From: an uncultured Tenacibaculum sp. | GTDB taxonomy: Bacteria > Bacteroidota > Bacteroidia > Flavobacteriales > Flavobacteriaceae | Assembly: GCF_947499065.1 (NCBI RefSeq) | Contig: NZ_CANMMT010000006.1 | Coordinates: 62,001-126,000 of the forward strand | Direction: 5' to 3' | DNA length: 64,000 bases | Part shown: positions 17,694 through 26,088 of the stretch, piece by piece | Layout: each line of letters starts with the position of its first letter | How positions within the stretch are numbered: the stretch's first letter is position 1 | Position numbers and translations under genes: made by a program | The notes under the pieces: generated by a model | Databases searched by the model: none | What the model saw: the letters and a program-made list of their open reading frames with translations, nothing else | Told to the model about the DNA's origin: nothing

Positions 17694-18287
17694 CTATTTT
17701 TTTATAATTAGTACTTCTGCATTCTGATTAAATAAATATACTCGTTTGTTTGTTAAATTTAAGCATTCATATCGAGTTCTCCGCTTATTTCCTCTTTTAT
17801 ATAATGTATTTTTAAATTGAAAGATACTATCGAAAGGTATTTCAAAAATAAAACTCTTACCAGTTTCGGCTCTTCCTCCTCGTAAAGCTAATGATAATTG
17901 AGGGTCAGTATCAGTACTTGCTTTTGGATTTTTAAAGTAATTAGCTAAAAAAGGAAGCATTTCTTTAGGGTAAATCTCAGGTTGTAAAAAAGGAAGCATT
18001 AAATGTTGAAAAATCATCTTCCATTCTTTACCATGAGCTTGAACTCTGCCAAATTTTTTATGAACAACATGATGCGCAATTTCATGAACTAAGGTTAACA
18101 AAAACTGATATTTGTTTAGGTTGTTGTTTACAGTTATTTGAGTTTGTCCATTAGGGAAAGTCCTAAAATCACCATGCTTAGTTTGTCGTTGATTAACAAT
18201 CTTGAGATTAATTTTATGTTCGTTAATTAGATAGATAACTAACGGAACTGCTTTTTCTGGAATATATTTTATAAGGGTGTTATGCAA
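17694..18287 (-). CDS. SprT-like zinc metalloprotease domain protein
   Basis: This 197-residue protein has the SprT/Spartan-type zincin motif H68-E69-x-x-H72 ('HEIAHHVVH') and a downstream third ligand H85 in 'AHGKEWK'. Eukaryotic Spartan degrades DNA-protein crosslinks; the bacterial role is not settled. The C-terminal half (about 115-197) is basic and may bind nucleic acid, but the four-Cys zinc ribbon of E. coli SprT is missing. It sits between the SDR gene (15-nt gap) and the manC gene (8-nt gap), and I infer co-transcription rather than shared function. Confidence 0.9.
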   Translation of the reverse strand: MHNTLIKYIPEKAVPLVIYLINEHKINLKIVNQRQTKHGDFRTFPNGQTQITVNNNLNKYQFLLTLVHEIAHHVVHKKFGRVQAHGKEWKMIFQHLMLPFLQPEIYPKEMLPFLANYFKNPKASTDTDPQLSLALRGGRAETGKSFIFEIPFDSIFQFKNTLYKRGNKRRTRYECLNLTNKRVYLFNQNAEVLIIKK

Positions 18288-18302
18288 AGATAAATGTCTT
18301 TT

Positions 18303-18983
18303 TTATGGAGTAGAACTAGAAACTTGTAATACTTTACCGTTATAAAATTTATTACCGGTTAAAGAAAAATCAAAGATATAATTAGCCATTTCTTTTGCAG
18401 ATAATGGAGCTATATATCCAGGAAAAGCCTCTTCTAACATTTCTGTTTGAACTGCTCCTAAGGCTAAGACATTAAAAGCAATTTGTTCTTCTTTATATTC
18501 TTCAGCTAATAATTCAGATAAAGTTATTACAGCACCTTTTGCGGAACTGTATGCGGCAAGTCCAGGGAACTTCATACTTCCTTGAATTCCTCCCATAGAA
18601 CTTACGGTAACCACATGGCTTCCTTTCTCCATAAACGGAAGAACATTTTTTGTTAATTCAGCAACAGCAAAAACATTTACTTTGTATACTTCTTCAAAAT
18701 CGGAAGTAGTTAACTCGCTAAAAGGTTTATTGATTAATTTACCTGCATTATTGATTAAGATATCTACTTTTTTCCAGTTAGACTTTACAAAATCTATAGC
18801 CTTTTTTATGTCGTCAGACTTTGATAAATCAACAGAAAGGGTAGTTATGTTTTGGTGGTTTATAGTATCTAATGGGGTAGTGTTTCTTGATAGGGCTAAT
18901 ACTTTATGTCCTTTGTTAGCAAATTGTTGAGCTAGTTCAAAGCCAATTCCTCTACTAGTTCCAGTAATTATAATATGTTTCAT
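18303..18983 (-). CDS. Short-chain dehydrogenase/reductase (SDR)
   Basis: This 226-residue classical SDR has the NAD(P) loop 'TGTSRGIG' (7-14), the 'NNAG' strand (78-81), catalytic S128/S129, and Y145-x-x-x-K149 in 'YSSAK'. The R after 'TGTS' favours NADPH. Substrate cannot be told. It is the first gene of the minus-strand operon with the SprT-like and manC genes, and is divergent from the amidohydrolase across 75 bp. Confidence 0.92.
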   Translation of the reverse strand: MKHIIITGTSRGIGFELAQQFANKGHKVLALSRNTTPLDTINHQNITTLSVDLSKSDDIKKAIDFVKSNWKKVDILINNAGKLINKPFSELTTSDFEEVYKVNVFAVAELTKNVLPFMEKGSHVVTVSSMGGIQGSMKFPGLAAYSSAKGAVITLSELLAEEYKEEQIAFNVLALGAVQTEMLEEAFPGYIAPLSAKEMANYIFDFSLTGNKFYNGKVLQVSSSTP

Positions 18984-19058
18984 TCAGTAAATAGAAAAAT
19001 TAAAAGGCAAGCTACATAAAAAAACGTTACATTTATTGTCGAATCTTAATATTTTATC

Positions 19059-20342
19059 ATGAAAAAAATCAGTTTATTCATTTTACTAATTTGTATTGTA
19101 GCATCTGTGAAAGCACAAAATACATACATTTTATGTGGAAAAATTATTGATACAGAAAAAGGAATTATAAAAGAAAAGCAAACTTTGGTTGTAAACGGAA
19201 ATAAAATAATAGATGTTTTTGACGGATATATTTTACCACGTGATAAAACTTCAAAGACAATTGATTTAAAAGATAAAGTTGTACTTCCGGGATTAATAGA
19301 TATGCATGTACATATAGAAAGTGAGCACAGCCCAAAAACAAGATTGAATAGATATATTAAAAATGAAGCAGATATTGCCTTTAATTCAGTTGGTTTTGCT
19401 AAAACAACATTATTAAAAGGTTTTACTACTGTTCGCGATTTGGGAGGAACTGGAGTAAATATAGCTATAAGAAAAGCAATTAATGCCGGTAAAATACCAG
19501 GGCCAAGAGTATTTACAGCAGGGAAAGCGTTAGCAACTACAGGAGGGCATGCAGATCCTACCAATGGAAGTAGTAGGAGATTAATTGGAAATCCAGGGCC
19601 AAAAGAAGGAGTGGTAAATAGTGTTGAGGATGCAAAAAAAGCAGTGCGTCAACGTTATAAAAATGGTGCCGATTGTATTAAGATTACAGCTACAGGAGGG
19701 GTTCTTAGTGTAGCTAAAAGTGGTGATAATCCACAATTTACAGTAGAAGAAATAAAAGCTATCTGTGATATGGCAAAAGATTACGGAATGCATGTAGCTG
19801 CCCATGCACATGGAGATGAAGGAATGCAAAGAGCAATTATAGGAGGAGTTAAAACTATTGAGCACGGTACTTATATGAGTGATAAAACTATGGAGTTAAT
19901 GAAAAAACATAATGCTTATTTAGTTCCTACTATCACAGCAGGTAAAGAAGTAGAGGAAAAAGCTAAGGTAAAAGATTTCTACCCAGCAATAGTTGTGCCT
20001 AAAGCATTAGCAGTAGGACCACAAATACAAGGAACTTTTGCAAAAGCTTATAAGAAAGGAGTAGGTATTGCTTTTGGTACCGATGCAGGTGTTTTTAAGC
20101 ATGGAAATAATGCAAAAGAGTTTGGTTACATGGTAGAGGCAGGAATGCCAGCAATGGAAGCTATTCAGTCAGCAACAATTACTAATGCCAAAATTTTAAA
20201 AATGGAGAATGAAATAGGGCAATTAAAAAAAGGTTTTTTGGCTGATATCGTTGCTGTAAATGAAGACCCTACAAAGAATATTAATACAATGGAGAATGTT
20301 GTTTTTGTTATGAAAAATGGAAAAGTATACAAGAAAAAATAA
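19059..20342 (+). CDS. Exported metal-dependent amidohydrolase (imidazolonepropionase-like)
   Basis: The 427-residue precursor has a signal peptide (MKKISLFILLICIVASVKA, cleavage before Q20). The amidohydrolase TIM barrel shows 'DMHVHIE' (first HxH), K in 'GADCIKITATGG', 'HAHGDEGM', 'TIEHGTY' and 'GTDAGVFKHG' (final Asp), so all metal ligands of a COG1228-type enzyme are present. Secreted relatives act as Xaa-Pro dipeptidases or on cyclic amides. A periplasmic peptidase-like role is plausible but substrate is unknown. A 337-residue membrane protein follows 70 nt downstream. Confidence 0.92.
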   Translation: MKKISLFILLICIVASVKAQNTYILCGKIIDTEKGIIKEKQTLVVNGNKIIDVFDGYILPRDKTSKTIDLKDKVVLPGLIDMHVHIESEHSPKTRLNRYIKNEADIAFNSVGFAKTTLLKGFTTVRDLGGTGVNIAIRKAINAGKIPGPRVFTAGKALATTGGHADPTNGSSRRLIGNPGPKEGVVNSVEDAKKAVRQRYKNGADCIKITATGGVLSVAKSGDNPQFTVEEIKAICDMAKDYGMHVAAHAHGDEGMQRAIIGGVKTIEHGTYMSDKTMELMKKHNAYLVPTITAGKEVEEKAKVKDFYPAIVVPKALAVGPQIQGTFAKAYKKGVGIAFGTDAGVFKHGNNAKEFGYMVEAGMPAMEAIQSATITNAKILKMENEIGQLKKGFLADIVAVNEDPTKNINTMENVVFVMKNGKVYKKK

Positions 20343-20412
20343 TTAAAATAAAGAGTAACAAAAGACATGAATAAGCTACTAATAAGTAAAAATTAACTTA
20401 AAAGAGCTAGGC

Positions 20413-21426
20413 ATGTTTACTAAACTTAATATTCAGAATAATTTAATAATTTTTGGAATACCTTTATTGATGATTTTATCACTAATAGCTGTGATAAAAT
20501 CATCTTTTTTTATGCCAAGAATTTCACCTTTTGTTATTGTTGACTTTTTAATTACAATACCTCTAGTTTATTTCTTTTTAATAAGGAAGAAAGAAATATC
20601 AAATAAAACAACTATTACTGTTGCTTTTTTAGGGTTGGCTATAGTAAGTATAATTTTACCCAAAGAAAATCAAGAGATAATTGGGAAAATAAGAATGATT
20701 TTATTGCCCTTAGTAGAGGTTTTTTTAATAGTGTTTGTCATTGTGAAAGCAAGGAAGGTTATAAAAAAAGTAAAAAACACTAATAATAACTCTCTTGATT
20801 TTTTCGATTCAATGCAGTTGGCATGTAATGAGATTTTACCTTATGGTTTAGGAAATATTTTTGCCGCTGAAATTTCAGTAGTGTACTATAGTTTGTTTAA
20901 TTGGAGAAAAAAACAACTTCAAGAAAATGAATATAGTTATCATAAAAATAGTACAGCTGTAAGTGTCATATTAGGTTTTTTATTGGTAGTGGTGGTTGAA
21001 ATGTTTGTAACTCACGCTATGATGGAACAAGGAAATGTAAAAGGTTCTTTTGTATTAGGAGTTTTAAGTGTATATACAGCATTACAAGTAATAGCAGTTT
21101 TACGTTCTTTAGCTAAAAGACCTATTTATATTGATACAGAAAAAGAACAGTTAGTACTAAGATTTGGTATTATTGCCAATGCAGTTATTCCTTTTAATCA
21201 GATAAAAGAAATAGAGATGAGTACTAAAGATATTCCAGAAAGAAGTTCAATCAAATACTTTTCACCTTTAGGAAATTCTGGAGGGCATAATGTAGTAATA
21301 CATTTTAAAGAAAAAATTAAGTTTAATAGTTTTTATGGTATTCCTAAAAGAGCAGTTTCTTTAGCTTTGTTTGTAGATGAGCAAAATGATTTTAAACAAA
21401 AAATAGGACAACATATTACTTTTTAA
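20413..21426 (+). CDS. Membrane protein of unknown function
   Basis: This 337-residue protein is not one I recognise. It has four predicted transmembrane helices in the first 110 residues, a soluble stretch (115-175), two more helices (about 180-230), then a C-terminal soluble domain of ~100 residues ('YIDTEKEQLVLRFGIIANAVIPF') whose strand pattern recalls a PH-like bacterial domain. The final residues QHITF and the stop codon lie in a perfect palindrome shared with the convergent lipoprotein gene, and the two coding regions overlap by 4 nt. Confidence 0.8.
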   Translation: MFTKLNIQNNLIIFGIPLLMILSLIAVIKSSFFMPRISPFVIVDFLITIPLVYFFLIRKKEISNKTTITVAFLGLAIVSIILPKENQEIIGKIRMILLPLVEVFLIVFVIVKARKVIKKVKNTNNNSLDFFDSMQLACNEILPYGLGNIFAAEISVVYYSLFNWRKKQLQENEYSYHKNSTAVSVILGFLLVVVVEMFVTHAMMEQGNVKGSFVLGVLSVYTALQVIAVLRSLAKRPIYIDTEKEQLVLRFGIIANAVIPFNQIKEIEMSTKDIPERSSIKYFSPLGNSGGHNVVIHFKEKIKFNSFYGIPKRAVSLALFVDEQNDFKQKIGQHITF

Positions 21427-21440
21427 AAAGTAATATGTTG
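21409..21440. repeat. Perfect 32-bp palindrome spanning two convergent stop codons
   Basis: Each 16-nt arm is the exact reverse complement of the other, centred between 21424 and 21425. The last 18 nt of both flanking genes are therefore identical (CAACATATTACTTTTTAA), and both proteins end in QHITF. It may act as a bidirectional terminator, but neither side has a T-run beyond the stem. Confidence 0.9.
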
Positions 21441-22922
21441 GTAAGCTCCTATATCAGGATTTGTAGCTCTGTTAACTCCTAAAATATCTTCAGAAATAGA
21501 AGAGGCTTTTGCTTTGTTAATAGCATCACTTTTTTCGCCAATAATAAAATCATTCATGGAAGTATTTCTAAAGAAAGGATTTCCATTTAAAATATTATTT
21601 TGATAATGACTAGTGTCGTTAAAATTTAACTCATTATTGTTGGTGAAAGAATTATTGAAATCATTAAAATCAATCATTGAATTTTCAAAATTATAATTGA
21701 AAGTAGTTCCATTTATTCTGTCTAGTATTAGTTCAATATTATTATTACCACTAATAATACAATTCGTAAAATTAGCAGCTGCTAAGTCTCTAGTTAATGT
21801 AACTTCGTTGTTGCTACTATCGTTAATTGTAATGTGATTGTTAATTAATACAGTAGGTAACTGGCGTAAGCTATTTTTCCAATAATTAGCAAAAGTAGAA
21901 TGTGTAAAGTTATAAGTTCCACCAAATGTACAAGCTAAAGATGATTGTCCAGAAGAACCAATTACAAGGTTTTCACCAAGTATGTTGGTCTCTCTACCTA
22001 AAATACCATAATTAGAATTGTTATAAATCTCAGAGTTTTTAATAGATAAAGTAGGAGAGGTGTTTGAACCAATACTGTCTACAAGTATACCAACAACACC
22101 ATTTTTGATTAAAGCATGATTGATTTCATTTTCTTTACTACCTGCTCGCATCCATATGGTTCCCCACTGTCCTGGAATATTACTAAAAGCATGTTCTAGT
22201 CTATCTCCTTCAAAAGAAACTTTTTTGTTTAGAGTACCATTAACTTTTAAACTTCCTTTTTTATCAATAATTAACCCAGAGTTTTTATGGAAGTGAATTT
22301 TAGCTCCAGCGTCAATTGTAAGTGTTTTATCAGCAGGAACTGCAGCATAACCATAAATAACATAAGGTTTTTCATCAGTAAAAGTCAATTCTGAATCTTT
22401 TAGAAAACGACCTTGTATTTTTGAATCTTTCCCATCAATAGTTAGGGTTTCTATTCCCATGCTATTTTTAGAAGGGAATATAAAGTTTGCATCCTGAACT
22501 AGAGTAACTAAATCAACATCTTGTTGATTACTTCCATTATCAAATAATATTTTATCAGTATATAAAGGGTCAGAAACTGTACTAAAATTTATAGTAGTTT
22601 CTACGAATATATAGATACTGTCATTTGCTAAAATATCAATATCACTAAAGTTTTTTCCTGCAGTTCCATCAACATTTAAACGATAATTAGAAGAAACGCC
22701 ATTTTCTAGTTTAATTTCAGGAATGCTAATAGCTTTGTTACTTCTGTTATAAACTTTTAAATTATAGGTTGCAGAACCTATGTTGGTGAAAATTGTGTCA
22801 AGATAAACGGTGTCTTTAGAAAATTGAAGTTTACCAAAGTTAGGAACAGTTTCAAAATCTTTTCTACATGAACTAACTACAATTAAAATAATGATAGATA
22901 AAATTTGAAGGGTATATCTCAT
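21423..22922 (-). CDS. Parallel beta-helix repeat lipoprotein
   Basis: The 499-residue precursor has a lipobox with C19 ('IVVSSC'), so it is probably an outer-membrane or periplasmic lipoprotein. Residues 30-130 look like an Ig/CARDB-type strand-rich module ('LDTIFTNIGSATYNLKVYNRS'). From about 170 to 470 the Asn-rich pattern ('KNSEIYNNSNYGILGRETN', 'NFTNCIISGNNNIELIL') is that of a right-handed parallel beta-helix, as in polysaccharide lyases and adhesins. No catalytic triad stands out. It is downstream of the glutaminyl cyclase (47-nt gap) in one operon, and its 3' end is part of the shared palindrome. Confidence 0.82.
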   Translation of the reverse strand: MRYTLQILSIIILIVVSSCRKDFETVPNFGKLQFSKDTVYLDTIFTNIGSATYNLKVYNRSNKAISIPEIKLENGVSSNYRLNVDGTAGKNFSDIDILANDSIYIFVETTINFSTVSDPLYTDKILFDNGSNQQDVDLVTLVQDANFIFPSKNSMGIETLTIDGKDSKIQGRFLKDSELTFTDEKPYVIYGYAAVPADKTLTIDAGAKIHFHKNSGLIIDKKGSLKVNGTLNKKVSFEGDRLEHAFSNIPGQWGTIWMRAGSKENEINHALIKNGVVGILVDSIGSNTSPTLSIKNSEIYNNSNYGILGRETNILGENLVIGSSGQSSLACTFGGTYNFTHSTFANYWKNSLRQLPTVLINNHITINDSSNNEVTLTRDLAAANFTNCIISGNNNIELILDRINGTTFNYNFENSMIDFNDFNNSFTNNNELNFNDTSHYQNNILNGNPFFRNTSMNDFIIGEKSDAINKAKASSISEDILGVNRATNPDIGAYQHITF

Positions 22923-22969
22923 ATGTAAAATGTGATCAGGATTTTTTCAAAAAACTAAAGGTAAAGATT

Positions 22970-24022
22970 TTATTTTTTAATTAACTCAATTTCAAATAAT
23001 TTACCCCAATGTTTTCCTGTAACAAACAAACGATTATTTTCTTTGTCGTAAGCAATACCATTTAAAACATCATCATTATCTAATTTCTGTTCAGTTAGTA
23101 TCTGTTCTCTTAAACCATTTAAGTTTATGACACCTTCTACAACACCAGTTTCTGGATTTATGATTGTAATTATAGATTTTATAGGTTTTTCAGTAATCCA
23201 TCTATTAGCATAAATTTTTCCATTAACCCATTCTAATTCATTTAATTTATCAACTTTACCTTTGTTAGTATATGCTTGGATAAAACGTTTTTCTTCTTGA
23301 TTTACAGGGTCTAAAAACCAAATTTTATTAGTTCCATCAGATTTAATTAGCTCTTTACTATTATTTGTTAACCCCCAACCTTGTGTGCTATTTTGGTATT
23401 TAAATTCCGCCTCTTGTTTAAAACTGTCAAAATTGTAGATAAATCCTTTAGCAGCTTGCCATGTTAACCAATAAATTTTATTATTGAAAATTGTCATTCC
23501 TTCTCCAAAATACTTTTTATTTAAATCTGTTTTTTGTAAAACTTTACCTGTTTTTATATCCGTTTTTCTTAAGGTTGACTTACCTCTACGTCCTGTAGTT
23601 TCATATAAAAAACCATCTTTGTATTCTAACCCTTGTGTATATGCAGTTTTATCGTGTGGATATGTGTTTATTAGTTTATAGCCATATCTAGTGTAAGTTT
23701 TATTAGCAAAAACCTCAATAGAACTACTTACTTTTTTAGATTTCCCAGGGTAAAAAGCCAATGCAGTTACAGCGTGCTTTCCAACACCAAAATCGTTAGT
23801 GTTAATGGCTACACTAGTTTCATTTTTATTAACACGTTTTTTATTAACGAATAAATGAACAGAATCGATTTTTGCTCCTTTGATTTGTTCAAATTTTATT
23901 GCTGCCTTTTTACCTAAAGTAGTTTTTTTAGAGGTATTTAGCTTAAATTTGTATCCAGTATCGCTACAAGAAGTCATTGTTATTACTGATAAAGCTAAAG
24001 CAAAGTATGTATAAATACGCAT
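22970..24022 (-). CDS. Glutaminyl-peptide cyclotransferase (plant-type), lipoprotein
   Basis: The 350-residue precursor has a lipobox ending in C19 ('VITMTSC'). After an Ig-like spacer (25-110), the C-terminal beta-propeller from about 115 carries the signatures of papaya-type glutaminyl cyclase: 'YPHDKTAYTQGLEY', 'ETTGRRGKSTLRK', 'FGEGMTI', 'STQGWGLT', 'LNELEWVNGKIYAN' and 'LNGIAYD'. The enzyme converts N-terminal Gln to pyroglutamate, protecting exported proteins. In Bacteroidota, signal peptidase I cleavage often exposes Gln at the mature N-terminus, as seen in several precursors of this window, which makes a periplasmic cyclase sensible. Confidence 0.93.
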   Translation of the reverse strand: MRIYTYFALALSVITMTSCSDTGYKFKLNTSKKTTLGKKAAIKFEQIKGAKIDSVHLFVNKKRVNKNETSVAINTNDFGVGKHAVTALAFYPGKSKKVSSSIEVFANKTYTRYGYKLINTYPHDKTAYTQGLEYKDGFLYETTGRRGKSTLRKTDIKTGKVLQKTDLNKKYFGEGMTIFNNKIYWLTWQAAKGFIYNFDSFKQEAEFKYQNSTQGWGLTNNSKELIKSDGTNKIWFLDPVNQEEKRFIQAYTNKGKVDKLNELEWVNGKIYANRWITEKPIKSIITIINPETGVVEGVINLNGLREQILTEQKLDNDDVLNGIAYDKENNRLFVTGKHWGKLFEIELIKK

Positions 24023-24081
24023 ATTTTATAGTTTGATTTCTAATTTATTCGTTTTCACTACAAATTAAAACAATTTATTTG

Positions 24082-24111
24082 TTTGAAAATTAAAAAATAT
24101 GGTTAAATTTG
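24082..24111 (+). promoter_or_regulatory. Promoter of ribosomal protein L31
   Basis: TTTG (24082-24085), an 18-nt spacer and TAAATTTG (24104-24111) form a full-consensus Bacteroidota promoter. It leaves a leader of about 90 nt before rpmE2. Confidence 0.75.
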
Positions 24112-24142
24112 CAGCCTCAAACAGCTAAAAATATTTTTTAGT

Positions 24143-24165
24143 GTAAAACCTTACCAATTTTACAG
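24143..24165 (+). promoter_or_regulatory. Inverted repeat in the L31 leader
   Basis: TGTAAAA (24143-24149) and TTTTACA (24159-24165) with a 9-nt loop, inside the predicted 5' leader. It could be an autoregulatory L31 binding hairpin or an operator. The stem is AT-rich and weak. Confidence 0.35.
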
Positions 24166-24207
24166 TGTTTGATAAATAATTAAAACAATATTTAAAAGTC
24201 ATTTAAG

Positions 24208-24459
24208 ATGCAAAAAGGAATACATCCAGAAAATTATAGAATGGTAGCTTTTAAAGATATGTCGAATGGAGATGTATTTTTAACTCGTTCAACAGCTAAC
24301 ACTAAAGAAACTTTAGAAGTTGACGGAGTTGAGTATCCATTAATCAAATTAGAAATTTCAAGAACTTCTCACCCTTTCTATACAGGTAAGTCTAAGTTAG
24401 TTGATACTGCAGGACGTATTGACAAGTTCAAAAACAAATACGCGAAATTCAAAAAATAA
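24208..24459 (+). CDS. rpmE2: 50S ribosomal protein L31, type B
   Basis: This is an 83-residue L31 of the B type. It starts with '[21 protein letters not shown]' and has no CxxC zinc motif, so it does not depend on zinc. It sits on the 50S surface bridging to the 30S head. It has its own strong promoter, a leader with an inverted repeat and a tight terminator, so it is a single-gene transcript. Confidence 0.97.
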   Translation: MQKGIHPENYRMVAFKDMSNGDVFLTRSTANTKETLEVDGVEYPLIKLEISRTSHPFYTGKSKLVDTAGRIDKFKNKYAKFKK

Positions 24460-24483
24460 TTTCAAGTATATAAGATATACAAG

Positions 24484-24511
24484 AGCTCTAACAACTGTTA
24501 GAGCTTTTTTT
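24484..24511 (+). terminator. Terminator after rpmE2
   Basis: Stem AGCTCTAAC / GTTAGAGCT with a 4-nt loop, followed by seven T, 25 nt past the L31 stop. Confidence 0.85.
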
Positions 24512-24551
24512 ATGTCAAAATTCTTGTATTTTAGCTACAAAACTAACAAAA

Positions 24552-26063
24552 ATGAGAGATACTATTTTAACTGTGGTTATAGTAGTAAATGTATTATGTG
24601 GGGTATTGGTATACTTTATGCCCGATATGGGAAATTACATATTACTTACTATAGCTTCGGCAATTACCCTGCTAGCTATATATGATGCTTTTATTCAAAA
24701 AAAACACTCTTTAATGAGAGCATTTCCTGTAGTAGCACGTTTGCGTTGGGTGTTTGAAGAAGAACGTGAAAAAATTCAACAATATTTCATAGAAGATGAT
24801 TTGAATGGAACACCTATTAATCGTGAAAAGAGAAGTATTGTATATCAACGAGCAAAAAAAGAAATCGAAACAGTACCGTTTGGAACACAACACAATGTAT
24901 ATGAGAAAGGGTATGAGTTTGTAAAGCACTCATTATTTCCAAAAAACCATCATCATGTTAAAGGAGATAGAGTAGTTATTGGTTCTAATAAGTGTACTCA
25001 AAAATATAGTGCTTCGATTATAAATATTTCAGCAATGTCCTTTGGTTCTCTGAGTAAAAATGCAATTATGGCATTAAATCAAGGGGCTAAAATGGGAAAC
25101 TTTGCTCATAACACTGGTGAAGGAGGAATTTCTCCGTATCATTTACAGGGTGGAGATTTAATTTTTCAAGTTGGAACAGGGTACTTTGGAGCAGGAAAGA
25201 GTGTAGATGGAAAACGTGTTTTTGATGATGAGGTTTTTAAAAAGAATGCTGTTAGACCAGAGGTAAAAATGATTGAGATTAAATTTTCTCAAGGTGCAAA
25301 ACCAGGTCATGGAGGAATTTTGCCAGCCAAAAAGAATACTGAAGAAATAGCAAAGATTCGTTCCGTTGAACCATTTACTCGTGTAGATTCTCCACCAAAT
25401 CATGATGCATTTTCTAATTTTGAAGAAATGATTACGTTTATTCAAAGAGTAAGAGACTTAGCTGAAGGAAAACCAGTTGGTATTAAGTTTTGTGTAGGAG
25501 ATAATCAGGAAATTGAAGAAATGATTAAAGCATTTGCTGAAGCTAACAATTATCCTGATTTTATTGCAGTTGATGGAGGAGAAGGAGGAACAGGATCAGC
25601 GCCTTTAGAGTTTTCTAATTATGTTGGTACCCCCTTATTGGAAGGATTAGCGTATGTGAATCAAATGCTGAAAAAATATAAGTTAAAAGAAGAGATAAAA
25701 ATTATTGCTAGTGGTAAAGCAATTGATGCTTTTGATATTGTAAAGTACAAGAGTTTAGGAGCTGATGTTATTGGTATGGCTCGTAGTTTTATGCTAAGTT
25801 TAGGGTGTATACAAGCTAGAGAATGTAATTTAGATACTTGCCCTGTAGGTGTGGCAACACAAGATGAAGATTTAGTAGGGGCGTTGGTTGTAGGGGATAA
25901 AAATATTAGAGTTAAAAATTATCATTCAAAAACAATAGATGCAGTAAAAGAAGTAGTAGCCGCTATGGGGAAAGAAACAATTGTGGAAGTAGAAGCAAAA
26001 CATATTTTTAGAAGAAATAAAGCAGGAGATATTACTTCGTTAGATAAAATATATTTTTCTTAA
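24552..26063 (+). CDS. FMN-binding glutamate synthase-like family protein
   Basis: This 503-residue protein has two N-terminal membrane helices (5-47) and a soluble FMN-binding TIM barrel related to the central domain of glutamate synthase large subunit. Motifs are 'SAMSFGSLSKNAI', 'NTGEGGISPYH', 'KPGHGGILPA', 'DGGEGGTGSAP' and a cysteine cluster C419, C425, C430 in 'CIQARECNLDTC' that matches the 3Fe-4S ligands. The glutaminase domain is absent, so it is not a complete GOGAT. The electron donor and substrate are unknown. The membrane anchor suggests a link to the respiratory chain. Confidence 0.92.
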   Translation: MRDTILTVVIVVNVLCGVLVYFMPDMGNYILLTIASAITLLAIYDAFIQKKHSLMRAFPVVARLRWVFEEEREKIQQYFIEDDLNGTPINREKRSIVYQRAKKEIETVPFGTQHNVYEKGYEFVKHSLFPKNHHHVKGDRVVIGSNKCTQKYSASIINISAMSFGSLSKNAIMALNQGAKMGNFAHNTGEGGISPYHLQGGDLIFQVGTGYFGAGKSVDGKRVFDDEVFKKNAVRPEVKMIEIKFSQGAKPGHGGILPAKKNTEEIAKIRSVEPFTRVDSPPNHDAFSNFEEMITFIQRVRDLAEGKPVGIKFCVGDNQEIEEMIKAFAEANNYPDFIAVDGGEGGTGSAPLEFSNYVGTPLLEGLAYVNQMLKKYKLKEEIKIIASGKAIDAFDIVKYKSLGADVIGMARSFMLSLGCIQARECNLDTCPVGVATQDEDLVGALVVGDKNIRVKNYHSKTIDAVKEVVAAMGKETIVEVEAKHIFRRNKAGDITSLDKIYFS

Positions 26064-26088
26064 AAAGGATAATTAAAAAAGAAATTTA

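Noticed and set aside
19046..19564. 172-codon minus-strand frame opposite the amidohydrolase
   Set aside because: It is the shadow of a well-supported enzyme. Its hydrophobic look comes from the antisense of AT-rich codons.
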